NCBI GenBank assembly: GCA_012032975.1
Contig: JAAUPU010000177.1
Location: 1-6,510, forward strand
Direction of reading: 5' to 3'
Source of the DNA: Caldilineaceae bacterium
Lineage (GTDB): Bacteria; Chloroflexota; Anaerolineae; Caldilineales; Caldilineaceae
Length of the DNA: 6,510 bases
How positions within the stretch are numbered: the stretch's first letter is position 1; each line of letters starts with the position of its first letter. The translations under genes and the position numbers were made by a program. Positions 1 through 5,857 of the stretch are shown here, piece by piece. The notes below the pieces were generated by a model, which saw only the letters and a program-made list of their open reading frames with translations, made no database searches and was not told the origin of the DNA.

Positions 1-532
1 GGATGCCCGCTTCGTTGAGCAGCCGATGGTTGGGGTAGTTGGTCACGCCGCGCACCTCGAAACCCGAGCTGTCGGTGCCCAGGCAGCGGATCTTGCGATC
101 CTCGACCAGCCAGCGCATGGCCTCTTCGGTGATGTAGGGTCGGTCGTGGGAAGCGGGCGTGCGGTACTGCGTGTGGCGTCCGGTCATGGTCAGGACGCAA
201 TCGCCCACCTGAATACCGCCGGCAGCCTGCATGTCGGCCAGCGTGATGGCTTCGCTGACGCCCTTGCCGCGGAAATCCAGCACGATGGCTGGCCCCATCA
301 GCTGTTCGATGCGGATGTTGGCGGTGTCCGCGCCGTCGCTCAGAAAGTGGAGCGGCGCTTCGACATGGGTGCCCACATGGGACCACATGTAGACGGTACA
401 CATAATGTCACCTTCGCGGCCGTGGCGCTCGTTCTTGCGCGAGACCTCCAGCGTGTACTGCTCCTTGCCGGGGAGCAGCACGTGGGTCAAATCGACGATC
501 CGGCCTGCGGGGATTTGGATCGAATCCTGCAT
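1..532 (-). CDS. Cyclase family protein (kynurenine formamidase-like metal hydrolase), C-terminus cut by window edge
   Basis: The reading frame opens at ATG 532-530 and stays open to the left edge, giving 177 residues of a protein that usually has about 210-260. Residues 52-63 read HVGTHVEAPLHF, the family signature HxGTHx(D/E)xPxH that supplies divalent-metal ligands; the acidic position is Glu here, where characterised kynurenine formamidases have Asp. Residues 151-158 (LGTDSSGF) and N168-H169-R170 fit the later conserved block, whose His is normally a ligand; the matching Glu would lie just outside the window. Members of this family hydrolyse amides or lactone-like substrates, and the substrate here cannot be read from sequence. 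No signal peptide is seen. The start is supported by AGAGGAG seven bases upstream. It is the last visible gene of the minus-strand string, 170 bp after the GHMP kinase. Family assignment is firm and function is open. Confidence 0.88.
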   Translation of the reverse strand, partial: MQDSIQIPAGRIVDLTHVLLPGKEQYTLEVSRKNERHGREGDIMCTVYMWSHVGTHVEAPLHFLSDGADTANIRIEQLMGPAIVLDFRGKGVSEAITLADMQAAGGIQVGDCVLTMTGRHTQYRTPASHDRPYITEEAMRWLVEDRKIRCLGTDSSGFEVRGVTNYPNHRLLNEAGI

Positions 533-539
533 TGAAATA

Positions 540-546
540 CTCCTCT
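540..546 (-). promoter_or_regulatory. Ribosome binding site of the cyclase gene
   Basis: On the minus strand the bases read AGAGGAG, seven bases before the ATG at 532-530. This is a near-ideal Shine-Dalgarno match and fixes the start of the cyclase family gene. Confidence 0.75.
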
Positions 547-590
547 GCTAAAAGGGTGAGTCGGTCAGTCGTTTGGGAAAGAATTGGTCT

Positions 591-669
591 GAGAATGGAG
601 ATTGGTGATTCGAGATTGGTCGTCTTGCGCAGGGGTGTTCCAATCTCCAGTCCCCAATCTCCAATTCTC
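591..669. repeat. Inverted array of a 7-bp tandem unit (ATTGGAG type)
   Basis: The left arm (591-619) contains degenerate heptads ATTGGTG, ATTCGAG and ATTGG preceded by GAGAATGGAG. The right arm (640-669), read on the minus strand, has the heptads ATTGGAG, ATTGGGG, ACTGGAG and ATTGG preceded by GAGAATTGGAG. The arms are therefore imperfect inverted copies separated by a 20-base spacer (620-639), and transcripts from either strand could fold into a stem of about 29 bp with mismatches. It lies in the gap between the GHMP kinase stop and the cyclase start. No T-run follows the stem, so it is not a classical intrinsic terminator. Heptanucleotide tandem repeats with similar units are known as STRR elements in cyanobacteria; kinship with those is not implied. 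Confidence 0.8.
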
Positions 670-702
670 GAACTATTTGTATCGTCGCTCAATCCATACA
701 CC

Positions 703-1716
703 TCACGCTTCGACGCGCGAGCCGGGTGAACCAGTGGTGGCCAGGAAACTCTTGCCGCCGACCGCTTCGATGGCAGCCGCGACACCCGCCTGTCGATCTG
801 GATCGGCCAGCGCGATGATGATGCCGCCGCCGCCAGAGCCGGAGATCTTTGCGCCCAATGCACCGGCAGCCAGCGCTGCCTCGATCAGCCGCTCGTTTTC
901 CGGGGTGGAGACGCCCATCTTCTCCTGCAAGAGCTGGTGCAGGTTCATCAGATGGCCGAGCGCGGTCAGATCCTCTGCTCGGATCGCCTCGGTCGCCAGT
1001 GCGACGAGGTAACCCATGTCGCGGAAGAGCTGCATCCGCGACGGGCGTTGGTCCAGCCAACGGCGTACATGGGTGTTGAGCGCGGCGGTGTTGTGGCGCA
1101 CCTGGGTATCGCCGATCACCAGCGGCAGTCGAGTCTGGATCGGCAACATCTCCAGGCCGGCTGCGGTTGTGTAGCGCACCAGACCGCCGTGGACGCTGGT
1201 GCTGCTGTCCAGGCTGGAGGCCACGCCGCCATGCGCGATCACGTCGCCCTGCCAGGCCATCTCGACAATCTCAGCCGACGAAGGTTCGGCGCCGAGCCAC
1301 GTGCAGACGCCCAAGACCATCGAGGTTGTCGCGGCTGCGCCGGACCCCATGCCAGAGCCGATGGGCAACGACGAACGCCAACTGATGTCCACGTCAAGCC
1401 GGTCGGTTCGATCCAGGACATGAGCCAGGACATAGCGGGCGGGAGCGAAGAAGTCGCGCGCCGCCTCGCGGATCGCGTCAAACTCCTCGCCAGCGCGCAG
1501 GCCATCGATCTCGGTGCGAAAGGTGCGCAAAGAGGCTACGTCGCCTTCCTCGCGAAGATTGCCACTAAGAAAAGAGTACCCGCCGGCGCCCCGCAAGCTG
1601 ACGCGACACTCGGTGCGTAGATCCACGGCAGTGGCCAGCGCCGGCTGCTGGCGATTGACGCCATGTTCGCCAAAGAGGATCACTTTGGCAGGTGACGAGG
1701 TGACGATGGTCTGCAA
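703..1716 (-). CDS. GHMP-family kinase, mevalonate kinase-like
   Basis: This 337-residue protein has the three GHMP kinase motifs in order. Motif 1 is SPAKVILFGEHGV (8-20). Motif 2 is the phosphate-binding loop LPIGSGMGSGAAA (117-129). Motif 3 is the glycine-rich KISGSGGGG (290-298). The block IAHGGVASSLDSS (160-172) aligns with the mevalonate kinase HGNPSGID segment and supplies the likely catalytic base, Asp170. Motifs and length fit mevalonate kinase, which phosphorylates mevalonate with ATP in isoprenoid synthesis, better than galactokinase (which has GEHTDYN). Two oddities are visible: the usual VVYG/VVHG after GEH is replaced by VNRQQ, and the second Ser of the GLGSSAA loop is Gly (GMGSGAA). 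Its place between glycoside hydrolase and cyclase genes leaves room for a sugar or sugar-acid substrate. The start is TTG (1716-1714): an in-frame TGA lies upstream at about residue -22, with no ATG or GTG between. Kinase family is firm; substrate is not. Confidence 0.85.
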   Translation of the reverse strand: MQTIVTSSPAKVILFGEHGVNRQQPALATAVDLRTECRVSLRGAGGYSFLSGNLREEGDVASLRTFRTEIDGLRAGEEFDAIREAARDFFAPARYVLAHVLDRTDRLDVDISWRSSLPIGSGMGSGAAATTSMVLGVCTWLGAEPSSAEIVEMAWQGDVIAHGGVASSLDSSTSVHGGLVRYTTAAGLEMLPIQTRLPLVIGDTQVRHNTAALNTHVRRWLDQRPSRMQLFRDMGYLVALATEAIRAEDLTALGHLMNLHQLLQEKMGVSTPENERLIEAALAAGALGAKISGSGGGGIIIALADPDRQAGVAAAIEAVGGKSFLATTGSPGSRVEA

Positions 1717-1721
1717 GAGCG

Positions 1722-1725
1722 CCTC
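1722..1725 (-). promoter_or_regulatory. Ribosome binding site supporting the TTG start of the GHMP kinase
   Basis: On the minus strand GAGG sits five bases before TTG 1716-1714. It is a modest match, but no ATG or GTG occurs in frame between this TTG and the preceding in-frame TGA, so it decides the start. Confidence 0.5.
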
Positions 1726-1732
1726 GCGGTCC

Positions 1733-1816
1733 GGGTGAGGGGGTGTCAGGATGAGGGGGTGACAGGATGAAGGAGAGCTTTCTCATCCCGTCATCTTGTC
1801 ATCCGTTCATCCCGTC
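1733..1816. repeat. Inverted array of an 8-bp tandem unit (TCATCCCG type)
   Basis: The right arm (1783-1816) reads as consecutive octads TCATCCCG, TCATCTTG, TCATCCGT, TCATCCCG, TC. The left arm (1733-1770), on the minus strand, reads TCATCCTG, TCACCCCC, TCATCCTG, ACACCCCC, TCACCC. The two arms are thus imperfect inverted copies around a 12-base centre (1771-1782). The stem nearest the loop pairs about 14 bases, including G-T wobbles. The array fills the gap between the second hydrolase and the GHMP kinase and continues over the last codons of the hydrolase: its TGA stop (1801-1799) is made of repeat sequence. No T-run follows, so a terminator role is not supported. Confidence 0.8.
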
Positions 1817-3113
1817 GCTTTTGGAAATCGGCGATACCGCGCCAATCATCGAGTGGCCAGAAAGAGCGAATCTGAATTGAACGGGTGCATCAGAATGAGC
1901 GATCTCCCCCCCTGCTTCGACCAGCGGCCTGGTGACGCGCCGTCTGGCCAGGTCGATCCGCTCACAACGGTAGCCGGTCAGATCGAGGTCGATCTCCAGG
2001 TCAAACGGGTAGGGCGCGTAGATGGCGATCTTGCTGCGATCTGCGTTGGCCGCGGCGCGGATTTCGCTGTCTTCGGTCAGCAGCAGAGCGGATGGTTCGA
2101 GATCGAAGAGATCATACGTCTCGAAAATCCATTTGGCAAAAGAGACATCCCAGCTGCCATCCAGATGCAGCGCCTGTTCCCAATCGTACGGCTCGAACGA
2201 ACGATGCGCATTCAGAAAGTTCTTGCCGCGGCGATGGAAACTCCAGACGCCGTGCCCCCCATAGGTGACGCCCATCTTGGCGCCGCTCAACAGGCTTTGC
2301 CAGGTCGCTTTGCGGATGTCAAAGGCGTCGAAACGGCTTTGGCTGCCGACGCGGCCATGGCCTTCGTAGGGCGGTTCGCTGTTGACCACGGGCCGCTTGA
2401 CCGGATAAGCTGCGAACTTCTCCGCCAAAGTGTAGGGTCGAATCCTGCCGCTCAACGTGATGGCCGGACTGGTACATGTAGAAGTCGATGGCATCTACAA
2501 AGGCCCGCGAAAGCTCGCCGTTTGGCGTCAAGTGCATGGTCAGCAGTGCATCGGGGCAGACCACCTTGACCGCTTGCAGCGCGGCCATGTAATAGCGCTC
2601 TTCATCGGGCGATTCAAACTGGGTGTCGCCGCTGACGAAGAAGGCGGGGTCGAATCGCTTGAAGCGCTGGGCAGCGTAGGTTGCATACGGAACGACCGCG
2701 TCGAAGGGCATGGCCGAGGCGATGGGGCTGTTCTTGGAACAGCGGGTGTCGGGTACGTAGCAGCACCAGAGCACGCCCAACACTGGCAAAAAGCCAGCCT
2801 CGACCGCCATCTCGACCATGATCTCGGCCTTGTCGAAATAGGCTGGGTTGTAGGCCGAAAAGTCCCAGCCACCGTTGGCGTCGGGCAGGAAGGGATCGGT
2901 GTTGGCATCCGACATGCTGGTGTCGTGGGTGACGGGCAGGATGCTGATCTGCAGCGTGTTGAAACCCTGCATCCGCCGGTGGGCCAGGTAGCGCGCCCAC
3001 TCATCAACGGTCAGGCTGCCGAAGGCCATCCACGCGGTGTCGGCGAGGTAGAAGAACGGTTCGCCATCGAGTGTCAAGTAATCGTTGGTTGTCGAAACGG
3101 CCAGGCGAGTCAT
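1799..3113 (-). CDS. DUF4038 glycoside hydrolase-like protein (GH140/apiosidase type), interrupted by a one-base frameshift
   Basis: Two overlapping minus-strand frames carry the two halves of one DUF4038 protein. The first holds FFYLADTAW (20-28), the barrel strands and FYMYQSGHH (211-219). The second resumes with YTLAEKF and holds RPVVNSEPPYEG and GVTYGGHGVW. Dropping one base from the GGG run at 2435-2437 joins them as ERQDST-YTLAEKF, giving 437 residues, a usual length for the family. In that corrected numbering the likely catalytic acids are Asp163 (VSGDTQ) and Glu246 (VNSEP), placed as in GH140 apiosidases, which release apiose from pectin side chains. The C-terminus resembles the putative collagen-binding beta domain often found after DUF4038. 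No signal peptide is seen, so a cytoplasmic location is likely. The ATG at 3113 fits the family N-terminus and has AGGAG 12 bases upstream; ATG 3137 is an in-frame alternative. It could be a true pseudogene or a sequencing error. Substrate is inferred only. Confidence 0.8.
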
Positions 3114-3125
3114 GGTCTTGTGGGT

Positions 3126-3130
3126 CTCCT
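3126..3130 (-). promoter_or_regulatory. Possible ribosome binding site of the second hydrolase
   Basis: AGGAG on the minus strand lies 12 bases before ATG 3113-3111, longer than the ideal spacing. The upstream in-frame ATG at 3137-3135 has only a weak GAGAG before it, so this site tips the choice toward 3113 without settling it. Confidence 0.4.
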
Positions 3131-3196
3131 GTTGCATTGGGTAGATTCTCTCATAGGTGCAGACTTGAGTCCGTAACGGAGCGATGCCCCCTGGCT

Positions 3197-4807
3197 CTAC
3201 GCGCCAGGTTTCTCGCCAAGCAGCAGCCAGTCGCCGTTGTCCGGCGGGGCGAATTCGGCCCCGGCCCCGGCGCCAGCCGCCTGCCAAACGCCGGTGCGCG
3301 GGTCGAACCAGCGGGCGTTGACCAACGAGATCGACAGGCGAATGGGGTCGCCAGCCGGTGTGTAGACCACAACGGGTCCGCCCTCCTCTTCACGCGCTGC
3401 GGCAATGAAATGGTTCGGGTTCGCATCGCCCGGCTGTTCGACCAGCAGATCCTGGGCCGGGCGCAGTTTCGGCCAGTTCAGAGCATCGAACAAGGTGCGC
3501 AGGTGGCGGATCTGTTCCGCGCCTTCGGCATGAAGCGACTCGCGCCAGGACGGTGACTCGCCGGTGTAGGCATGGTCAGCCGGGACGCCGCTCTCCTCCA
3601 TCCACGGCCAGATGCCGTGATGCCCGTAGGTGACGCCAGCGGTGGGCGAAACGAGCAGGCTCCAGTAGCAGGCGCGACGGACATGAAAGGCGGTGAAGAG
3701 CAAACGGCTGTGATAGGAGAGGTGGTGTTCGTAGTTTGGCTCCTGGTTGATGATCGGCTTGACCGGTTCGATGGCCCAGTCGGTGGCGGGTGGTCCATGT
3801 TGCAGCCAGCGCAGATGGTCGTCGTTGTCGCCGTGGCCGCTCTGATAGCTGTGAAAGGTCAGCCACTTTTCATCGCGCAGATCATCGCCCGGCCAGTTGA
3901 TGCCCTGCGGGTGCATGGTCACCGCCAAACTGTGGTCAGCGTCGATGACGGCGCCAAAGACGGCGCGACCGGTCTCGATCCATTTCTGCGCAGATTCGCC
4001 GCGATATTCGCCGTCACCTCCCAAAATCCAGAGGGGGCGATACGCGGCATAGCGCGCCACTTCGTAGCGCGCCAGCACAATGCAATCTTCGGCGGAGAGA
4101 TAGTGGCCGGGATCCTTGGGCGTGCAGGCCCAGATCAACACGGGCGAAGGAGCCAGCCCGTGGGCGGCGATGGCGGCCACTTTTGCGTCGAGACGCTGAT
4201 AAAAGGCCGGGTTGATCTGGATCGACTCCAGGCCATCGAAGGCCTTCTCACCGACTGCGTCTTCTGGGAAGGAGCGCCAATGGGTGATCACGGCCTGGAT
4301 CGCGGTGAAGCCCTGCTCGCGGCGCGTTTCAAGATATTGGTCCCAGTCGGCCGGCTGCGCCTTGAGCACACCGTTCCAGGCCGTGTCGCCAAGCCAGAAA
4401 AAGGGCGTGCCGTCGGCGTGGGCCAGCGAGTGGCCGTCCGCAGATGTGGATACAGGCCCGTGACGCAACAGGGGCAGGTCGCCGGCATAGGGCATCGCGG
4501 TGAAGCTGCCGCTCTGCCCATGCAGCCCGGCCGCGCTCGGATCGGAGCACGAAGTTGTGTAACGCCATTCACCGGACACCGGCGGCGAAAAGCGCACCCG
4601 CCAAGTGCGCCCTCCATCCCAGAATGCGTCTACGCGCCGATGCGCGTCGGCTGGGCCGGCGAAGTCAACCGTCAGCGTGAGATTGCGGATGGGGTCGGCG
4701 TACTCCCGTTCGCCGGCAAAGGCAGCCTCGAAAATGTAGAGAGTGGGGTCGAAAGTGTTAATCGTGATGCTCCTCTCAGGAGACAATGGGTTGGATGGAT
4801 GGGTCAT
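3197..4807 (-). CDS. DUF5060 + DUF4038 glycoside hydrolase (GH140/apiosidase-like)
   Basis: This intact 536-residue protein has three parts. Residues about 20-105 form a DUF5060 beta domain (FWDGGRTWRVRFSPPVSGEWRYTT, 62-85). Residues about 115-440 form the DUF4038 TIM-barrel hydrolase: FFWLGDTAW at 136-144, LGGDGEY at 262-268, YQSGH at 321-325, NQEPNYE at 354-360 and GVTYGHHGIW at 391-400. Residues about 470-533 form a beta domain like the putative collagen-binding domain (WFDPRTGVW). Asp265 and Glu356 are the likely catalytic pair by analogy with GH140. The family acts on plant cell-wall glycans such as apiose-containing pectin, but the exact linkage cannot be read here. There is no signal peptide, so it probably acts in the cytoplasm on imported oligosaccharides. 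Its ATG overlaps the regulator's TGA (ATGA), implying coupled translation. An internal AGGAG lies seven bases before ATT codon 16, an unlikely alternative start. The second hydrolase follows after 83 bp. Confidence 0.88.
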   Translation of the reverse strand: MTHPSNPLSPERSITINTFDPTLYIFEAAFAGEREYADPIRNLTLTVDFAGPADAHRRVDAFWDGGRTWRVRFSPPVSGEWRYTTSCSDPSAAGLHGQSGSFTAMPYAGDLPLLRHGPVSTSADGHSLAHADGTPFFWLGDTAWNGVLKAQPADWDQYLETRREQGFTAIQAVITHWRSFPEDAVGEKAFDGLESIQINPAFYQRLDAKVAAIAAHGLAPSPVLIWACTPKDPGHYLSAEDCIVLARYEVARYAAYRPLWILGGDGEYRGESAQKWIETGRAVFGAVIDADHSLAVTMHPQGINWPGDDLRDEKWLTFHSYQSGHGDNDDHLRWLQHGPPATDWAIEPVKPIINQEPNYEHHLSYHSRLLFTAFHVRRACYWSLLVSPTAGVTYGHHGIWPWMEESGVPADHAYTGESPSWRESLHAEGAEQIRHLRTLFDALNWPKLRPAQDLLVEQPGDANPNHFIAAAREEEGGPVVVYTPAGDPIRLSISLVNARWFDPRTGVWQAAGAGAGAEFAPPDNGDWLLLGEKPGA

Positions 4808-5553
4808 CGCTCTCCACGCTTGGCGATTACCCGCCGCTGGGTCTCTTCGGATTCGTCGAGATGTTCGGACATCGCCCGCTGCGCGCCTTGAGCATCGCCC
4901 AATCGCACTTGCTCGAAGATCGAACGATGGAGCAGCAGCGCCCGAAGCGGCGCGCCTTCGACCTCGAAACCGGTGAAGCGGACCTCGTGCATGATGTCCG
5001 CCAGTGAATCCAGCAGCAGCGCGAAGATCGCGTTCTGGGTCGCTCGCGCCAGCGCGGTGTGGAATGCGACATCGGTTCTGGCGAAATGATTCGGATCGTC
5101 ATCGCCAACTTGGGCAGCTTCCTCCAGGATGAGGGCCAGGTTGGCCAGGTCTTGCTCGGTGCGCCGCTGCGCAGCCAGCCCGGCGATCTCGACTTCGAGC
5201 AATCTGCGCACTTCGTTGACGTTGTCGTAGGGAACGCTGGGATTCCCGGCGCTCAAATAGAGGCTCATCGACTGGGCCAGCGCTTCCGCGGTGGGATGGC
5301 TAACCACGCTGCCGCCGCCCGGCTGCGCCTGCAATAGACCCTTGGCCACCAGCGTGTGAATCGCCTCGCGCACGACGGTTCGACTGACGCCAAAGCTATC
5401 CGCCAACTCTCGTTCTGCCGGCAGACGATCACCTGGCTGGAGGTGGCGCGTGACGATCAACTCCTCGATCTGTTCCGTTACCTGCGCGGAGAGTGTGGCC
5501 TCGCGCTCTACGGTCTTGAACAGATTATTCGCTCCGGTTGCTTCAGGCGACAT
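4804..5553 (-). CDS. FadR-subfamily GntR transcriptional regulator with FCD ligand domain
   Basis: The N-terminal winged helix-turn-helix covers residues about 20-85 and has the GntR signature LQPGDRLPAERELADSFGVSRTVVREAIHTL (38-68). An all-helical FCD effector domain follows (about 113-240) with the metal-ligand pattern Asp161-x3-His165, His209 and His231, so it probably senses a small carboxylate or sugar acid through a bound metal. The ATG at 5553 gives 249 residues, the usual size, and leaves the operator 5588-5597 in the leader; a GTG at 5598 in the same frame would lie inside that operator and has no ribosome site. The ATG itself has only a weak Shine-Dalgarno. It heads the minus-strand operon, overlaps the first hydrolase by ATGA, and is preceded by a good promoter. 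Autorepression plus repression of the divergent epimerase is inferred from the paired operators. Confidence 0.88.
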   Translation of the reverse strand: MSPEATGANNLFKTVEREATLSAQVTEQIEELIVTRHLQPGDRLPAERELADSFGVSRTVVREAIHTLVAKGLLQAQPGGGSVVSHPTAEALAQSMSLYLSAGNPSVPYDNVNEVRRLLEVEIAGLAAQRRTEQDLANLALILEEAAQVGDDDPNHFARTDVAFHTALARATQNAIFALLLDSLADIMHEVRFTGFEVEGAPLRALLLHRSIFEQVRLGDAQGAQRAMSEHLDESEETQRRVIAKRGER

Positions 5554-5587
5554 ATTGGATCTGTGTCTCAATCGAGGGGATGGTTTT

Positions 5588-5597
5588 TGGTATACCA
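5588..5597. promoter_or_regulatory. Operator palindrome TGGTATACCA in the leader of the regulator operon
   Basis: This is a perfect 10-bp palindrome. It begins about 17 bp downstream of the minus-strand -10 box, so a bound repressor would block transcription just after initiation. The core matches the TTGGTATACCAA type of site known for UxuR/ExuR-like GntR regulators. Assigning it to the adjacent FadR-type protein is an inference from position and from the second copy at 5740. Confidence 0.72.
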
Positions 5598-5613
5598 CAA
5601 TATGATGAATATC

Positions 5614-5642
5614 AGTTTACCGCGGCTCTGACCGTCTGTCAA
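5614..5642 (-). promoter_or_regulatory. Sigma-70-type promoter of the regulator/hydrolase operon
   Basis: On the minus strand a perfect TTGACA -35 box (5642-5637) is followed by a 17-bp spacer and TAAACT (5619-5614), a four-of-six -10 match. Transcription would start near 5607 and give a leader of about 55 bases before ATG 5553. Confidence 0.7.
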
Positions 5643-5696
5643 GCACCCATCAGACGATTTAGAGAGGAAAGTGTGGCCTGATCGGGAAACAACTGG

Positions 5697-5723
5697 TTGA
5701 CACACGAGGGTTCCTGATATAAT
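5697..5723 (+). promoter_or_regulatory. Sigma-70-type promoter of the epimerase gene with extended -10
   Basis: TTGACA (5697-5702) is followed by a 15-bp spacer and a perfect TATAAT (5718-5723) preceded by TGA, an extended -10 (TGnTATAAT) that can compensate for the short spacer. Transcription would start near 5730, leaving a leader of about 127 bases. It is back to back with the minus-strand promoter; the two -35 boxes are 54 bp apart. Confidence 0.72.
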
Positions 5724-5739
5724 CTGGATTTTGGAGTTC

Positions 5740-5747
5740 GGTATACC
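5740..5747. promoter_or_regulatory. Operator palindrome GGTATACC in the leader of the epimerase gene
   Basis: The 8-bp core is a perfect palindrome. On the minus strand its surroundings read TTTGGTATACCGAA, sharing TTTGGTATACC with nothing but one flank changed from the partner site at 5588-5597. It starts 16 bp after the plus-strand -10 box, mirroring the placement on the other side. Confidence 0.7.
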
Positions 5748-5830
5748 AAACACAGCAATTCGTCATCAACAGCAATTGGGCATCAACAGCTATTTGGCAT
5801 CAACGGCTATTTGGCATCAACAGATTTCGT
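5747..5830 (+). repeat. 17-bp tandem repeat, about five copies, in the epimerase 5' leader
   Basis: Copies begin at 5764 (CATCAACAGCAATTGGG), 5781 (CATCAACAGCTATTTGG), 5798 (CATCAACGGCTATTTGG) and 5815 (a 16-base copy ending CGT). A more diverged first copy lies at 5747-5763, and a stub CATCAA starts at 5831. The unit length is not a multiple of three and the array ends before the ribosome site, so it is non-coding. It fills most of the leader between the promoter/operator and the start codon. No known riboswitch is recognised in it. Confidence 0.85.
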
Positions 5831-5845
5831 CATCAAATGTCGAAC

Positions 5846-5850
5846 GGAGG
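5846..5850 (+). promoter_or_regulatory. Ribosome binding site of the epimerase gene
   Basis: GGAGG lies seven bases before ATG 5858-5860. This favours that start over the in-frame ATG at 5837, which has no Shine-Dalgarno sequence in front of it. Confidence 0.8.
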
Positions 5851-5857
5851 AAGCTCG

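Noticed and set aside
26..535. Plus-strand open frame of 169 codons at the left edge
   Set aside because: The opposite strand encodes a clear cyclase family protein with HVGTHVEAPLHF, so this is a shadow frame.
591..669. Intrinsic terminator for the GHMP kinase transcript
   Set aside because: The stem is long and imperfect, with a 20-base loop and no T-run after it on either strand, and the next gene is co-directional.
937..1620. Plus-strand open frame of 227 codons
   Set aside because: It is antisense to the GHMP kinase, whose three motifs are intact. No family features or ribosome site are visible in this frame.
1565..1786. Minus-strand frame reading through the octad repeat upstream of the GHMP kinase
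   Set aside because: It is out of frame with the kinase and consists of repeat-derived and shadow sequence, with no sign of a real peptide.
3572..4891. Plus-strand open frame of 439 codons
   Set aside because: It lies antisense over the well-supported DUF5060/DUF4038 gene, and its translation shows no recognisable domain. It is open because of the GC-rich codon bias of the real gene.
5596..5598. GTG at 5598 as the start of the FadR-type regulator
   Set aside because: It lies inside the operator palindrome and has no Shine-Dalgarno sequence. The ATG at 5553 gives the usual family length.
5747..5830. CRISPR array
   Set aside because: The 17-bp units are head to tail without unique spacers, and no cas gene is near.
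5837..5839. ATG at 5837 as the start of the epimerase
   Set aside because: It is in frame but lacks a ribosome site. GGAGG is ideally placed for ATG 5858, which begins directly with the Rossmann strand.
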